From Formicarius rufipectus (Eukaryota; Chordata; Aves; Passeriformes; Formicariidae): DNA of 64,000 nucleotides. The stretch is from NCBI GenBank assembly GCA_013399695.1, contig VXAU01002308.1, forward strand, positions 258,749 through 322,748. The letters run 5' to 3'. Below the pieces are notes generated by a model that was given only the letters and a program-made list of their open reading frames with translations, was not told the origin of the DNA and did no database searches. A program made the translations under genes and the position numbers. Below, one piece after another: positions 13,601 to 25,441 of this stretch (the stretch's first letter is position 1; each line of letters begins with the position of its first letter).

Positions 13601-16600
13601 TCTGGTGGGGATGGTGTGTTTGGGGCTGCTCTCATTTCAGCACGGGCAGGTAGAGGGGATGAGCCTTTCTCTCCAAATGTCCCCTTCCCCTCCCGGTTCC
13701 CGCATGCCAGCACAGGCACTGCCGCAGGATTAAAGGAGCTTAGCGCTGCCTTTGAAGTGCTTTGCTGCCTCTTCCTCCCCCACCTTCCAGAGGCTTTGCT
13801 GGAGGGAGGCTGGGGATTGCGGCAGGGCGGTGAGGTTCGGGATTACGGCTGGAATCTGTCCGCAGCACTTCGCAGCCTGCAGGCTTCACCTTGGCCGTGC
13901 CTCGGTTTCCCCTGGGGGTGGGCAGCACCCCCTTTTTGGGGCCGTCAGCGCTGAGGGGATCAGTCCTGGAGCACCCGAGGGGTGTCCATCTCCCGGGCCC
14001 CCTGTGCTCCCCAGGTGCTCGGAGGAGGTGAAGACCCCGGGGGAGGAAGTCAGCAAAGCCAAGGTGCACTACAACGTGGAGTTCACCTTCGACACGGACA
14101 CCCGCGTGGCCATAACCATCTACTACCAGGCAACTGAGGAGTTTCACAACGGGCTGGCGAGGTGAGGAGCCACCAACCTGGCCCATGTTCCACTCTAGCC
14201 TGGTCCTCCAAGCCCGCTGTGTGTCCCTGGCTGATGGACCTGCAGCCTCTCCCTGCGGGAGAGACAGCTGCTGGCAGTGCTGCGGATGGAGGGGGACTCT
14301 TTGTTTTCCCCAGATGATCTTTCAGCCCCTGCCACCTTCTTCCCCATCCCATCCTGCTCTCTCTTTTTACCTTCAGGTTAGAACAGAGACCAGGAGAAAA
14401 CATTGTCCCTCCCAGCCCTCTCCAGCTTGAATGTGGGATTTTGTCTGTATCTCCTCCTGTGCTGTGTTGCCTGCCCTGTGCTTATTTTAGCCCTGTGGAT
14501 TTTTTTAGCCTTTTTTAGGACTTTTTACCTCAGCCCCAAGAGGCATCTGAGAGGGGAGGAGTGACCACCCTCTCTCCTGTCTTCCTGGCATCTCTGTGAG
14601 CTGGGGGGAGTATGGGGACACCCGTGGTGCCCTGACTGTCCTCTCTCCATGGAACAGCTACATCCCCAGGGACAACAGCCTGCAGTCGGAGACTGTGCAC
14701 TACAAGCGGGGGGTGTGCCAGCAGTTCTGTGTGCCCTCCCACACCATCGACCCCTCCGAGTGGAGCGAGGAGGAGGTGGGTCCCCCCAGCCCCAGCATCC
14801 TCCACAGGGTTGGGCATGGTGATGGAGGTGGGATGAAGCCTCTCTCACTGCTCCATCTCACCAGTCTTCTCCTCCTGTCTCTGTCCAGCTGGGCTTCGAC
14901 CTGGACCGAGAGGTGTATCCCATGGTGGTGCAGGCAGTGGTGGATGAAGGAGAGGGTGAGGAAGGGGGTTCCTTGTTGGGATGGGCTTTCCCAGTTGCTG
15001 GCATTGTGATGCCAACTGGGCAGAGCCTCCTGCTTTTCCTTGCTACCCCTGAGCCCTGCGTGTCCCTTTGTGTCTTGCAGAGCACATCGGGCACTGCCAT
15101 GTGCTGCTGGCCACCTTTGAGAAGGTAAATGCCAAACTGGGGCCATGCTCCCCCTCCCACCCCCTCACTCTCCAGGTGCAGGAGCCTGGAGAATCCCTGT
15201 GGGGCTCAAGACGGTGCTGCTGGGCTGGGACTGGTTTGGGGCTGCTCCTCAAATTCTGGGACTATCCCTTCATTTTTTGCACCCACTTTTGAGCCTTTTG
15301 GGCTCAACTCCACCTTCCTCCCTCCAGCAAGTCTTTGCAATGCATATGACATCCCACAACTACATGGTATTGGGCTGTCAGGAAGAGCCTGAATTCCTGC
15401 CAAATGGACTGGTTGGGAGTGAGGAGGGAGCAGCAACACCTAGGGTGGGTGGGTGGGTGCTCCAGCACTGCAGCCCATGGGTACCCACCCATGTGCTCTC
15501 TCCTCCTTCCAGCACAGCGATGGCACCTTCTGTGTGAAGCCCCTTAAGCAGAAGCAAGTGGTGAGTGTCTGGGCATCCCCAAGGTAATAGCAGCTGCCCT
15601 GAACACTCTGCAGGAAGGTGTTGAGGGGCTTTTGGGGAGCCCCAAACCCCAGAGTGGGAAGCAGCATGCTCCTGCCCTGCCTCCTGGGGAGTTTTTTGGA
15701 TGCAGTTTTGAGTGTGTTGGTGCAAAGGAAATCGATGCATGTCTCTGCTCCTCGCCCTTGCCCGTGGGGCTGCAGGTGGATGGTGTGAGCTACCTCCTGC
15801 AGGAGATCTACGGCATCGAGAACAAGTACAACACGCAGGATTCCAAGGTACAGCCCTGCATCCTGTGGGTTCCCTCATCCCCTCTTCCCCTAGCACAGGT
15901 ATGGCCTGTTCAGCAGCACAGCACAGAGCTGCTGGTGTTTGGGGACACTTTGGGCATTGAAGCTGCTGGAGGCAGAAAGCTGAAGGAATGAGCTTTTTCC
16001 CCCATCCTTTGTGGTCCTTTTGGAGGGTGATAGCCAGATCTTGCTGACTTAGGGAGTGTGGGGCTTAAGGCATGGCATATGCCTCACTCTCTCCTTTATA
16101 TGTTTAAAATTTGGGGTGAAGGTTGTATCCCCTTGTGGGGTTCCTGTTGCCTTTGTCCCCATCTCCCATCCCCCAGGGCGGGAGAAATGAGATGTATCTC
16201 AAAAGCAGGCAGCCCACGGACACGGGCAGGGCTTCACAGCGAGCACTCAGAGCATCCAGCCAAGTAATTTAGAGCACCCCACCCTCATGCCATGAGGGCT
16301 GGGGACCCTGAGGCTGTGCCCATCCTTCCCTCGGGGCAGGTGGCTGAGGATGAGGTGAGCGACAACAGTGCCGAGTGTGTGGTGTGCCTGTCAGATGTCC
16401 GGGACACCCTCATCCTGCCCTGCCGCCACCTCTGCCTCTGCAACACGTGCGCCGACACCCTGCGCTACCAGGCCAACAACTGCCCCATCTGCAGGCTGCG
16501 TAAGGGCCGGGGGCTGGTGCCATGGGTGGGATGGCTGGCATCTCTGGGAATGGGCTGGTGACTTGGATGGGATGACTGGCATCTCTGGGAACGGGCTGAC

Positions 16601-19600
16601 ATCTCTGGGAATGGGCTGGTGCCTTGGGTGGGATGGCTGGCGTCTCTGGGAATGGGCTGGCATCTCTGGGAATGGGCTAGTGCCTTGGGTGGGATGGCTG
16701 GCATCTCATGGAACAGGCTGGCATCTCTGGGAACAGGCTGGTATCTCCCATCTTCCATTCTGCAGTCCCTCCAGCCCCATGTGTGGTGACGCTGTGCAGA
16801 GTGGGGATACCCCTCTTGGGAAGTGGGGTGGCATTTTTTTCAGGGGTGTCCTCTCCGCACCCAGTTCTCACCCCACCCTTGTCCCCTGCTGCCGCAGCTT
16901 TCCGTGCCCTGCTTCAGATCCGAGCCATGAGGAAGAAGCTGGGGCCCCTGTCACCCACCAGCTTCAACCCCATCATCGCCTCGCAGACCTCCGACTCTGA
17001 GGAGCACTCGGTCAGTGCCTGGCTGAATGCTGAGGTCAGGGTGGGGACGTTTGGGGATCCAAGTGCTTCTCAGGGAAAAGCCTTATTCATTTAATGCGAA
17101 CAGATCAAAATGCAGGGTTGGTGTTGCAAAAAGAAGGGGCTTTTGGCTGGGTGTCTGTTCTTTGGGTTTTAGCTTCTTGGTAGGGCATCTTGATCCCTCT
17201 GGGAGCAAGGGATCGAAGGGAATTAGCCCAGGGGGATCCTCACCCTGTCTCCTCCCTCTCCCCAGTCCTCAGAGAACATCCCCCCGGGCTACGAGGTGGT
17301 GTCACTGCTGGAGGCTCTCAACGGGCCACTGACACCCTCGCCAGCTGCTCTGCCACTGCGTGCCCTGGGGGACCCCTCGGGCGTGGGAACCCTCCCCTCC
17401 TATGGCAGTGATGGCCCCCTGCCCACCCTGAGGGCCCTCTCGCCCCTCCAGCGCCTGCCCGACTGCGGCCCCCCGGGGCTCAGGCTGAAGAAGAGCATCT
17501 CCAAGTGAGTACCACGGTGGGCTCAGGGCTCTGGGAGTGCTCAGAGGGTCTGTGGGCAGGCGTGCAGGTCTCTGCTTTGCCCCCTGGCCAGGTCGATCTC
17601 ACAGAACTCCTCCATCCTGCCTGAAGAGGAGGATGAGAAGTCGTGCACTGAGTCGGAGCCGAGGGTCTCCAGGAGGAGATCCCCAGCTCGGCACGAGGAG
17701 GTGAGTGCTCTCCAAAACCTGCTGGTGATGATTCGAGGCACTGGGAGGACAGCAGGTCTGAGGGAGGCTTGGGACCAGAGGGGCTGGATGGGGTTTGCCC
17801 TTCCTGGCTCTTCCTCTGTCCATAAGGATGCTGTGCTGTCCCCCATCCCATTCTCCCCATGGGCTCCTCTTTCAGGAGTGTGGCGCGACCCCGGAGAGTG
17901 AAAACTTCACCCTGTCATCATCAGGAGCCATCGACCAGTCCTCATGCACTGGGACACCCCTGTCCTCCACCATCTCATCCCCAGAAGGTACAGCATGATG
18001 GGGCTCACAGGTGCTGGCAAGGCAGGAGAGTGGCATCATGGTCTCGGGAGCCATCCCCCGCAGGGCGATGCACAGTGTGTTGCTGTGGCCCCTGCCGTGG
18101 ACATTGCATGGAGCCCCAGGGTGTCACCCCTGCTTTGTCACCCACAGACCTGGAGATGGGGGTCTCAGGGGCACCACCTGCATCTGCTTTGTCATTTACA
18201 GACACAGAAATGGGGGGCTGTGAGTGCTGGTAGCTTTGCATCTCTTGTGTCTCTATGGCATGCAGGCAATCCTTCCTCCATGCCCCACTCCTCCTCCTTA
18301 GCCACCTCATTACTTAGTGGGTGCTGTGGTTTGCACTGATGGGCTGGGGGGGTCCAGCAGCCCCACTCAGTCCCTGCTCTCCCCCAGAGCCCGTCAGCAG
18401 CAGCCTGGCTCAGTCTGTCATGTCCATGGCCTCCTCCCAGAGCCAGCACTCCCAGCTCAGCACCGACACCGTGTCCTCCATGTCTGGCTCCTACATCGCT
18501 CCTGGCACGGAGGAGGAAGAGGAGGAGGAGGGGGAAATGCTCCCCTCGCCTGCAGCTGCAAGTGCCACAGCCTCTGATGGAGAGGTAGGGGCTGGAGAGT
18601 TGTTGATTGCCCCCAAGCTGGAGAGCTTCCCCATGGAATGAAACTTCTCTTCCAAACCCACTGGCACCAGACTCTTTGTTTTGTTTTTCTTTTTTTGTTT
18701 TCCCTTCCATTTTTCCCACCTTCTTCCCGCAGTCAACGCCTGTGGAGTCCCCAGATGTAAACTTTGTCAGCATCTCTGCTGAGGAGCGCGACGCCGAGGT
18801 AACCACAACCACCCCATGAGGGACTGGGAGCTGTGGTGACACCCAGTGTGGTGGGGCCATCCCAGATGCATCTGTCTCTGGGTGCCCATGGAGGGGGAAG
18901 CTGGGCAGCTGGCACCACATTCCCCCAGGGCTGGGCTGAGGAAGGAGCTGCCCCCACATCCACGTCCCTGCAGGCTGCCCGGGGGATGGACGGGGCAGTG
19001 GGGCTGTCCCCTACCTGTGATCATCCTTCTGGTCCATGGAACACCCCAGGCCAGGGACATTCTCCCCAGAGGGACCTGAAAACAGCCCTGGCTAATGCTG
19101 CCTCTCACCTTTGCCACAGGGCAACGACATGCTGGAGGATGAGGACGCCTCTCCCACACAGGAAGATGGTAAAAGGCCCCGGGTCGTTGTTGTCCCCTCA
19201 TGTTCAAGTTGCTGTCACTGGTGGGCAGCCACCAGTGGCAGATGCTGTGCTGATCCCAGCTCCCCTCCCTCCCAGCTGCCATCAGGGACAGCCCTGAGTG
19301 ACACCAGAGCCAGGGAGACATCAGTCACAGCAGGGCCACCCACGGGTAGGTTGAGCACCAGTGGGTGGGGTAATCAGCTGTCCATGGGGACCCCAGCGAG
19401 CTCAGTGCAGGACATGGAGCAGGCAGTGGTTGGTGTGCAGGATCCAGTGGTTTTTCCAACGAACCAAGTGGGGAAGAGGCTTCTCTGTGTTCTTCCCCTC
19501 ACCAAGGTTTTCCTCACATCTCTGAAAGTGTTCCCTGTAGGGATCAATGTCTGGGCTGATTCCCATAGGGAGTGGCTGCAAAGCTGTTCCCCTCGGGATG

Positions 19601-22600
19601 CTTTCCTCACGTTTTTTGGCCTGCCCTCAATGAGCTTTTGCAAGTCAACACATGCACATCAAGGGCTCCTCTCACCTCCTCCCTTGAGCTCAAATAGCCA
19701 AGGAAAGAGGTGCCATTGGCCACCAACCACCCAGGATTGCTTTGGGGCAACAGGGAGACCCACAGTGTGCCCCCTCCCACATTTGCAAGTTTCTCGTTAG
19801 CAAAAGCATTCCAAAACTGTTTCACCATCCAAGCCTGATGCTCAGCCTAGCTGGAAAGCAAGAACACCCATCCCCAAAATGTGGCCTCTGCCCTGCAGAG
19901 AGGCTCTTGCTGATGGGGTGACTCAAATATGACAAGTAGGGACAAAAAGGGGCTGTGGTGGACATCCACAGGCATCCCAACAACTCTGGGAGGAGGATGG
20001 CCTTTCTCCTTAGGACACGGTCCTGCGCCGGATCTCAGTGGGGCTTATTTGGGCACATCCCTGCTGAGGTTCAGTCGCCTGCATCTGATGGATGCAGGTA
20101 AGAACCTGGAGCTGAAATCTTATAGAGGTGATGCTGAGAAGCAGAGTTACCTCCCTCAGCCCCAAAAGCCCTTCATCTCCCTGCAAAAGCTTGGCTACGG
20201 CTTCTTGTGCCCCACGCATCCAGCTGCTGCCTCCTCCCGGCATCCCCACGCCTCTCGCACGCACCACTGGTGCTGGAGAGGCTCTGGCAGGAGGTGATGG
20301 ATGCCACCACAGCCTGGCTCTACTGCCCAGGGACCTCTCAACCGTGCTGGGGGGAAGGTTTGGCCGAACCCTGGGCAGGTTCACGTGTGTGCCCATCGCC
20401 GCATCGTCGCTGTTCCGCCGCCCTCCGATGCGAGGAAAGGAGCAGCTCGGGCCGTGCCCAGGCGTTATTGTCCACTCTGCACCCGCTCCCACCTAGATGC
20501 ATTGTTTTTATTAATGTTTGTATTGAAAGAGGCTGGGGAGGGGAGAGGAGAAGCCGCAGGAGTCCCACCCCCCAGTGCTAAAAAGGCAGCGTGGAGCCCC
20601 AGCGCCGTTAACTGCCTTAACTCCCTTCCAGGCCCGAGGACAGGCGCTTTCCTCGGTCTGAGGTGTGACAATAACAATGACGTGGGCATCGCACACGTGA
20701 AAGCGCTGGACAATAAACTGTGCTCTGAGGCCTGCTTACCTGGTGAGTGGCCGTCTGCTGAACATGAACTTGGGGTGGGGGGGACAGTCCCACTCTGCCC
20801 TGCATCCCCCCAGCCCTTTGCGTCCGTTCCCTCCTGTCCCATCACCATCATTCCCACCATCCCAGCCACTACCATCCCCACCAGGTTGTCCTCAGTGCAC
20901 CCCACCACACGTCAGCACCGTTAGGTCAGGGTGGCCTCTCCTCACTGGGATGTCCCCTGGGGACTGCAGATCTGCTTTGATGGGATGCTCTGTCCCTTGG
21001 CCAAGGAGCTGCTGGCACCCCAGGGGGCACCTGGGAAGGTAACACAACTGTAGCCTGATCCAGCCTCATGGTGGGTGCAGCAGTATTTGCACTGGGATGT
21101 GGTCCACAACGAGTCCAGCTTCACAGTAGGAGCTGCCTGCCTCTTCCTCCTCCTCCTCCAAGGCCAGGGAGATGGGGAATGTCAGATCGGGTCATCTTTC
21201 TACAGAGCCCCACATTCATCCCTCTTTCCCATTTCTTCATGCGTTCTCTCTGACCTTCCTTCCAATTCTGTTTCTTCCCACCCTGTCTCCATCCTTTCCT
21301 TCCTTCTCCCCAGGCTCCTCCATCCTTGTGAAAGTTCATGTTCGCTCTGTGCCAACACGATATTCTCCACCCACGCTTGTGTCCCCTCCCTGCCCAGAGT
21401 TGCAAAAGGTGACAAATGTATTGGTGACCCCTGATCCCTGCACAGGGCAGAGGGGGCAGTGGCCTGGGGACCCTGCCCAGCGCTGCAGGCTCCACTTCCT
21501 CAGCCTGTGTGTGGGGAAAGGAGGCAAAAAGAGAAGACCCCTCTCAGAGGTCTCCATCAGTACATTTGTGAACAAGCTGAAAGCAACTCTGCCCCTGCCT
21601 TGCCCCTTCAGCTAACTTTGTGGCAGGTCCCAGACCTGCAGCAGGTGCTGGAGAGCCAAGAGGATGGGTGAAACCCAGTGGAGGGGAGGGTTTTTTCCCC
21701 CATACACCTGTGGAAAAGCCTCCTCTCCTGCTGTCTTGCCTGTTCCTGGTGGTTTCTATGCTGGAGAAACACATCTGAGGCCCTTGGGGAGGAACAGACT
21801 CCTGCCACAAAATTCTTGTGTCTCCTCCATCACCCTCCAGCAGCAGCTGGCTGAGCCCTGCCAGCCTTGGGGGGCTGGGGAGGGAGCTGGAGGGGTGGTC
21901 TCAGCAGCACCTCTGCCTTGCTGGGGAAGCCTGGCAAAGCATCCCTTGGCTGCGGCACCAGCCAAAGCCATCCTTGACTGCATCCCCCTCGGTTGTGCCA
22001 GGGGGAGGATGAGGAAGGGGGAGCTTTGCAGCCCAAACGGCTCCAGCACAGGGGCAGATTCTTGCTGTGCTGTGAGGAGTGCTCTGGCCATGTCCCTGGG
22101 GTCCAGGATCTGTCCCCTGGGCCAAGCCCAGCCAAGGATGGACTCTCCATCCTTTGGCCACCACGCCTGCCCATGTGTCCAGTGGCTGTGCTGCTTGGAG
22201 CCCTCAGCACGGAGCTGCCCTGCTGCCAAGCATGAGGAGTGAGCCAACCTTGGCTTTTGCAGGGAAAAGCAGGGAATTGCCACTCATGGCAGGGCCAGGG
22301 GCACAGGAGGTGCAGAGTGGGAGTTTTGGAGCTGCCCATGGTCCCCTGAGGATGGCAGAGGGGCCAGTGGGGAGAATACCAGCAATGTTCTCCATCCCTT
22401 GACACTTGCTGTAGAACATGATGAAAAATACATCATGATGGGCAGGGATTAATGTTTTCTGACTTCCCTTTTACAGATCTTGTACCAGTTTGTGTAGATC
22501 AGGATGTTCCAACAGTTTTTATCCAGGGTAATGTCTGTTCCAGTAGTGATTGAAGAGAAATTGTCATGTAACACTATGTTTCCACATGTACTCTGGTACA

Positions 22601-25441
22601 GAATTTTTGGTAGAGAATAGTTAAGTCCCATCCTGCTCTATAGGTAAAGTTACAAATCCATACATTCCAGTGGTTATAAGGTTGTATCTTTGTGTCATCC
22701 ATGTTAAATTGTCACAAGTTGGTCGTTAGCATTTTGATAATTTGCTGAGACAGAAAAGGTAGTTGAATCTGACCATTGTGTTTCAAAGAGAGGATAAGGA
22801 AGACCTTAAGGGGTTGCTCTGCAGTGCTCAAATCATTAATGGTTGTATCCAATTTATTAGCTGGAGTTTCCAGATCAATATTGTTCAGTATCTCTGTTCC
22901 AGTTCCCAATATACCAGTTAGATGTGCGAGGTGATGGCCTCTGGTATAGCCAGGAAAACCATCCAGTAGAGGAGGAACCTGGAGAAGGTGAACGTTTTGG
23001 TCTGATAGTAGAAACATCAGCGTGCATGGACATTTCCACTCTCTTTAAGGACTGGATTAAACAGTGTTTGTCATTGTTTAACCAGTTTGACCTCATGTTA
23101 TCTGACAGTGAAACATTCAGGACTGATTTTATAGGTTTTGGAGTAGTTTGGGGGGCAGTCATGGTGGGTAAGCTGCGCACCCTTAAACCCTCTAGGACAC
23201 AGATTCTGTGTCATAAGGAGATGAGACCAGTTTTGTATCTTTCAGCTTACAGTCCTTTAGGTTCATGGTGAGACTGACTGGGGGTATTCCATATTTTGTG
23301 CTTTTGTTTTGGCTGTATCTTTCATAAGATTTCTAAGGACTTGTACCTGGTGCATGATAACCCCACTCATTGTAGGGGATCTTTGAAGACAGTTAAACAG
23401 CGGCCCTTGAGTTCTGTGGTGTTCAATAGTCCATGTCTAGGACTGTCTCCAAGCCAGTGGAATGATGTTGTGATTTGATAATTATATTTTTGTCTTCTCT
23501 GTAATGGACAAAGGCATGGGATGTGGTTCCTCAAAGATGTTGTGAAATCTCTGCAGATTTCAATCTGGTGGGAAAGGGCTTTGGGAGGAGGTGAAAGGCC
23601 ACATCCTGTGGATTTCGGCCACAAGGTTTAACTAAAACATAGATTTGTGTCCTTGAGTGGATCCTGCAGAGCCATGGGATGTGTAATGAGTTTCAGGGGC
23701 TGTTCCCGAGGCTGTGGCCACACTCAGTGGGCAGGGTAGCAAAAACAGCTTTGGAAAGAGAAACTGGGGGAAGGCTCCTGCTGAAAAGGCTGGCACCAAG
23801 GTGGGAGGACTGGAGAGCTGCTGCAGAAGACCTGAAATCCCCCAAGGGCTTTTGCTGGTTTAAAGCCACAAGTCCGGCAGCAGGCTGGGCAAGCCGGTTG
23901 GGTTTCACTGTGGTGGGATCTGGGATCTGGTCTGCCCAGGCTGCTGACAGCAGGGGACACCCCTCCTGCAGCCCACAGGGAGAGGAGATGGGTGGTCACA
24001 GGGCTGATGCTCTGCTACAAGGCCAGACCCTGTCCTGCTGCCCCAGCCCTGCTCCTCAGCAGCCTCCCAAGGGTGCACTGAGCTGAGCTGGGTTTCTGCA
24101 CTGGAGCTCTGCAGTGACTTAGGCAATATCAAGCTCTTAATGGGATTTCAGTGTGCATGCACATGTGGTCCTGTTTAATTATCCATTCCCTCCGGGATCT
24201 GCAGACTTAACATGCCTCGCTCTCCAGCCTGAGCTCGCCGTGAAAAGCCCGTCGAAATGGCAGCTGTCACCTCCCATAAATCAGCAGGCAGCAGGATTTT
24301 GTTGCTCCCTCTGTGGGAAAGCCTCAGCCCTCAGCCTTGACGTGCCCTCACATGGTCCCTCTGGCTCAGAGCTGCCCTGGCCACGGGGCTTAACCTCGCT
24401 GGTGGCTGCAGCCACCCTGCTTTAGGGGCACAGCCCCCTTCCTAAGGGCACCACAAAGCCCCTGCTGGGTTTGGTGGTGAGACACAAGCCGCTGGCCGAC
24501 CTTTGCCATCACCCTGACCCAGCTGGAAGGTGCTGCCTGAACCGGGAGCGCGCAGCCGGAGAGGAGTCATGCGGGGACCGTGCCACCAGCATGTCCACCC
24601 CTCGGTTCTTCTCGGCACGAAACCCCAGGAGGCCCCATGCATGAGGGACGCCCTCACACCGTGCCCAGTGACAGCTCCCCATCCCCACCCCAGACCCATC
24701 TGCAGGTGGCGAGACCCCCCGTGCCCACCCCGGTGCCCCCCATGTGCTCGCTCGTGTGCATGACCCCGCGCCGCTGCCACCTCTCCTGCCTTCACCATGT
24801 GCCTTCTGGTCTCTCCTGCCACGCAGCCGCCGTGCCGGACTCCTGCCCCATTAACATTGAGGAATAGGTATGAGACCCTCAGAGCCTGTGCCCTCCTCGC
24901 GCCCCATCACCCGAGGGGGGGTTGGAGCCCCTCATTCTGGCAGTGCTGGTGGCCCCTCCTCACTTGTCTGGGCCACAGTGACATCCCTTGGTGCCCAACC
25001 TGCAGCCCCACGGGGCATCTGCATGTGTGCCCTGTGGCTGGGCAGGGCAGGCAGAGGCAGCCCCCCTTCATTTGGGCTATCCAAACCCTGCCGTGGTTGA
25101 GCTGTGCTTCTTGGTTGGCCCTTGGCATTCCCAAGAAATCGGGGGTCTAAGGGGCTCCCCCTGCCTGGAGAGGTAAGTGCAGGCACTCACCAGCCCTCGC
25201 TGCAGCCAAAGCCCAACTGGGAGCTGGGGAGGTGGCTGTTTCTTGGGACACTAAATCACATCCCGCATGGAAAGATGAGCTGAGCGTGCTGGTGGGTTTG
25301 GGGAGCCCCTTAACCCCTCATTTTCTGCCCCCAGGCCCAGAGGCCGCCAACAACAACGTGCGGCTGCAGCAGACGCCCCAGCCCCGCTGCCCCCCCGGCA
25401 CCCGAGACCTGGAGCAGGCAGTGGCCACCCTGCCCGTGTGA
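4229..25441 (+). CDS. RNF157: RNF157, RING-type E3 ubiquitin ligase (19 coding exons)
   Basis: Coding exons read as 4229-4316, 9490-9608, 13468-13556, 14015-14161, 14658-14775, 14889-14955, 15081-15124, 15513-15560, 15776-15847, 16340-16499, 16898-17010, 17266-17504, 17592-17700, 17876-17987, 18388-18584, 18733-18798, 19120-19168, 20632-20742 and 25335-25441. All junctions are GT-AG, phases match, and the sum is 2055 bases (684 residues; human is about 679). The protein starts MGALTSRQ, an N-myristoylation-type start as in MGRN1. Residues about 60-260 form the conserved domain associated with RING. Residues 277-315 are a C3HC4 RING (C277, C280, C292, H294, C298, C301, C312, C315). The rest is a Ser/Glu-rich, probably disordered tail. 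Family knowledge: RNF157 is a mahogunin-like, brain-enriched E3 ligase reported to act on APBB1/Fe65 in neurons. The body is certain; the last exon is less so. Confidence 0.95.
4317..9489 (+). other. RNF157: RNF157 intron 1, no gene seen
   Basis: A 5.2-kb intron with a consensus donor and a TTCCAG acceptor. Two AT-rich patches stand out in otherwise GC-rich DNA, at about 4560-4670 and 5080-5185. Both hold TAAT/ATTA cores and could be conserved regulatory sequence. The remainder shows no exon, RNA gene or recognisable transposon. Confidence 0.6.
16340..16499 (+). CDS. RNF157: RNF157 exon 10, RING finger
   Basis: This single exon carries the entire C3HC4 zinc-binding set. In the family the RING recruits the E2 enzyme and gives ligase activity. 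All eight ligands are present, so the domain should be functional. The exon ends phase 1 inside a Leu-Pro junction, before donor GTAAGG. Confidence 0.95.
16515..16755. repeat. Minisatellite in RNF157 intron 10
   Basis: Tandem repeats of a roughly 20-base unit close to GGCATCTCTGGGAATGGGCT. They are interspersed with a second block, TGCCTTGGGTGGGATGGCT, giving a higher-order period of about 60-85 bases. It begins about 15 bases after the exon 10 donor, so nearly the whole 5' half of the 398-base intron is repeat. Copies are diverged by single substitutions. Confidence 0.85.
18129..18220. repeat. Two-copy 54-base direct repeat in RNF157 intron 14
   Basis: The segment starting TGCTTTGTCACCCACAGACC at 18131 recurs with a few changes at 18185, an offset of 54 bases. 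Each copy ends in an acceptor-like CACAG or TACAG but neither is used in the exon chain read here. It is a small local duplication. Confidence 0.6.
22440..23640 (-). mobile_element. Broken endogenous-retrovirus env-like remnant, antisense in RNF157 intron 18
   Basis: AT-richer than its neighbours, with four retrovirus-like open stretches on the minus strand: 23624-23367, 23180-22875, 23017-22712 and 22631-22449. The first has an N-glycosylation sequon and a surface-protein-like composition. The second carries a basic RPKR quartet near 22990-23000 resembling a surface/transmembrane cleavage site. The third includes LTGILGTG followed by a heptad-like Leu/Ile/Asn pattern, as in a transmembrane-subunit ectodomain. 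The pieces lie in different frames, with a shift in the 22.90-22.95 kb area and stops between pieces, so no intact product is possible. No gag, pol or flanking LTRs were recognised. Assignment rests on residue patterns only; the exact retroviral class is unknown. Confidence 0.5.
24837..24867 (+). CDS. RNF157: Candidate alternative last coding exon of RNF157
   Basis: A pyrimidine tract and GCAG acceptor (24833-24836) precede a 31-base segment. In the phase delivered by exon 18 it encodes AAVPDSCPINIEE after the split Gly/Ala codon, then TAG at 24865-24867. A GTATGA donor-like sequence follows the stop immediately. This could be a short exon giving an alternative C-terminus, with exon 19 becoming 3' UTR. 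No transcript evidence is available from sequence alone. Confidence 0.4.
25335..25441 (+). CDS. RNF157: RNF157 exon 19, C-terminus and stop
   Basis: A CCCCCAG acceptor in the correct phase (1) opens a 34-codon reading ending in TGA at 25439-25441. The start (Gly-Pro-Glu-Ala, then an Asn run and an Arg/Gln-rich stretch) is only loosely similar to the mammalian last exon. The position as last exon is supported by phase, acceptor quality and the long 3' UTR that follows. Confidence 0.7.

Larger units (their letters stand above)
20743..25334 (+). other. RNF157: RNF157 intron 18
   Basis: At 4.6 kb this is the second-largest RNF157 intron. It contains the antisense env-like remnant (22.44-23.64 kb) and a candidate alternative last exon (24837-24867). 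Around 24120-24300 there is a moderately AT-rich segment with no repeat signature that may be conserved non-coding DNA. The rest shows nothing recognisable. Confidence 0.6.

Noticed and set aside
22449..23624. Possibility that the env-like pieces form a domesticated gene
   Set aside because: Frame changes and stops separate every piece and no splice sites connect them; treated as a decayed remnant.
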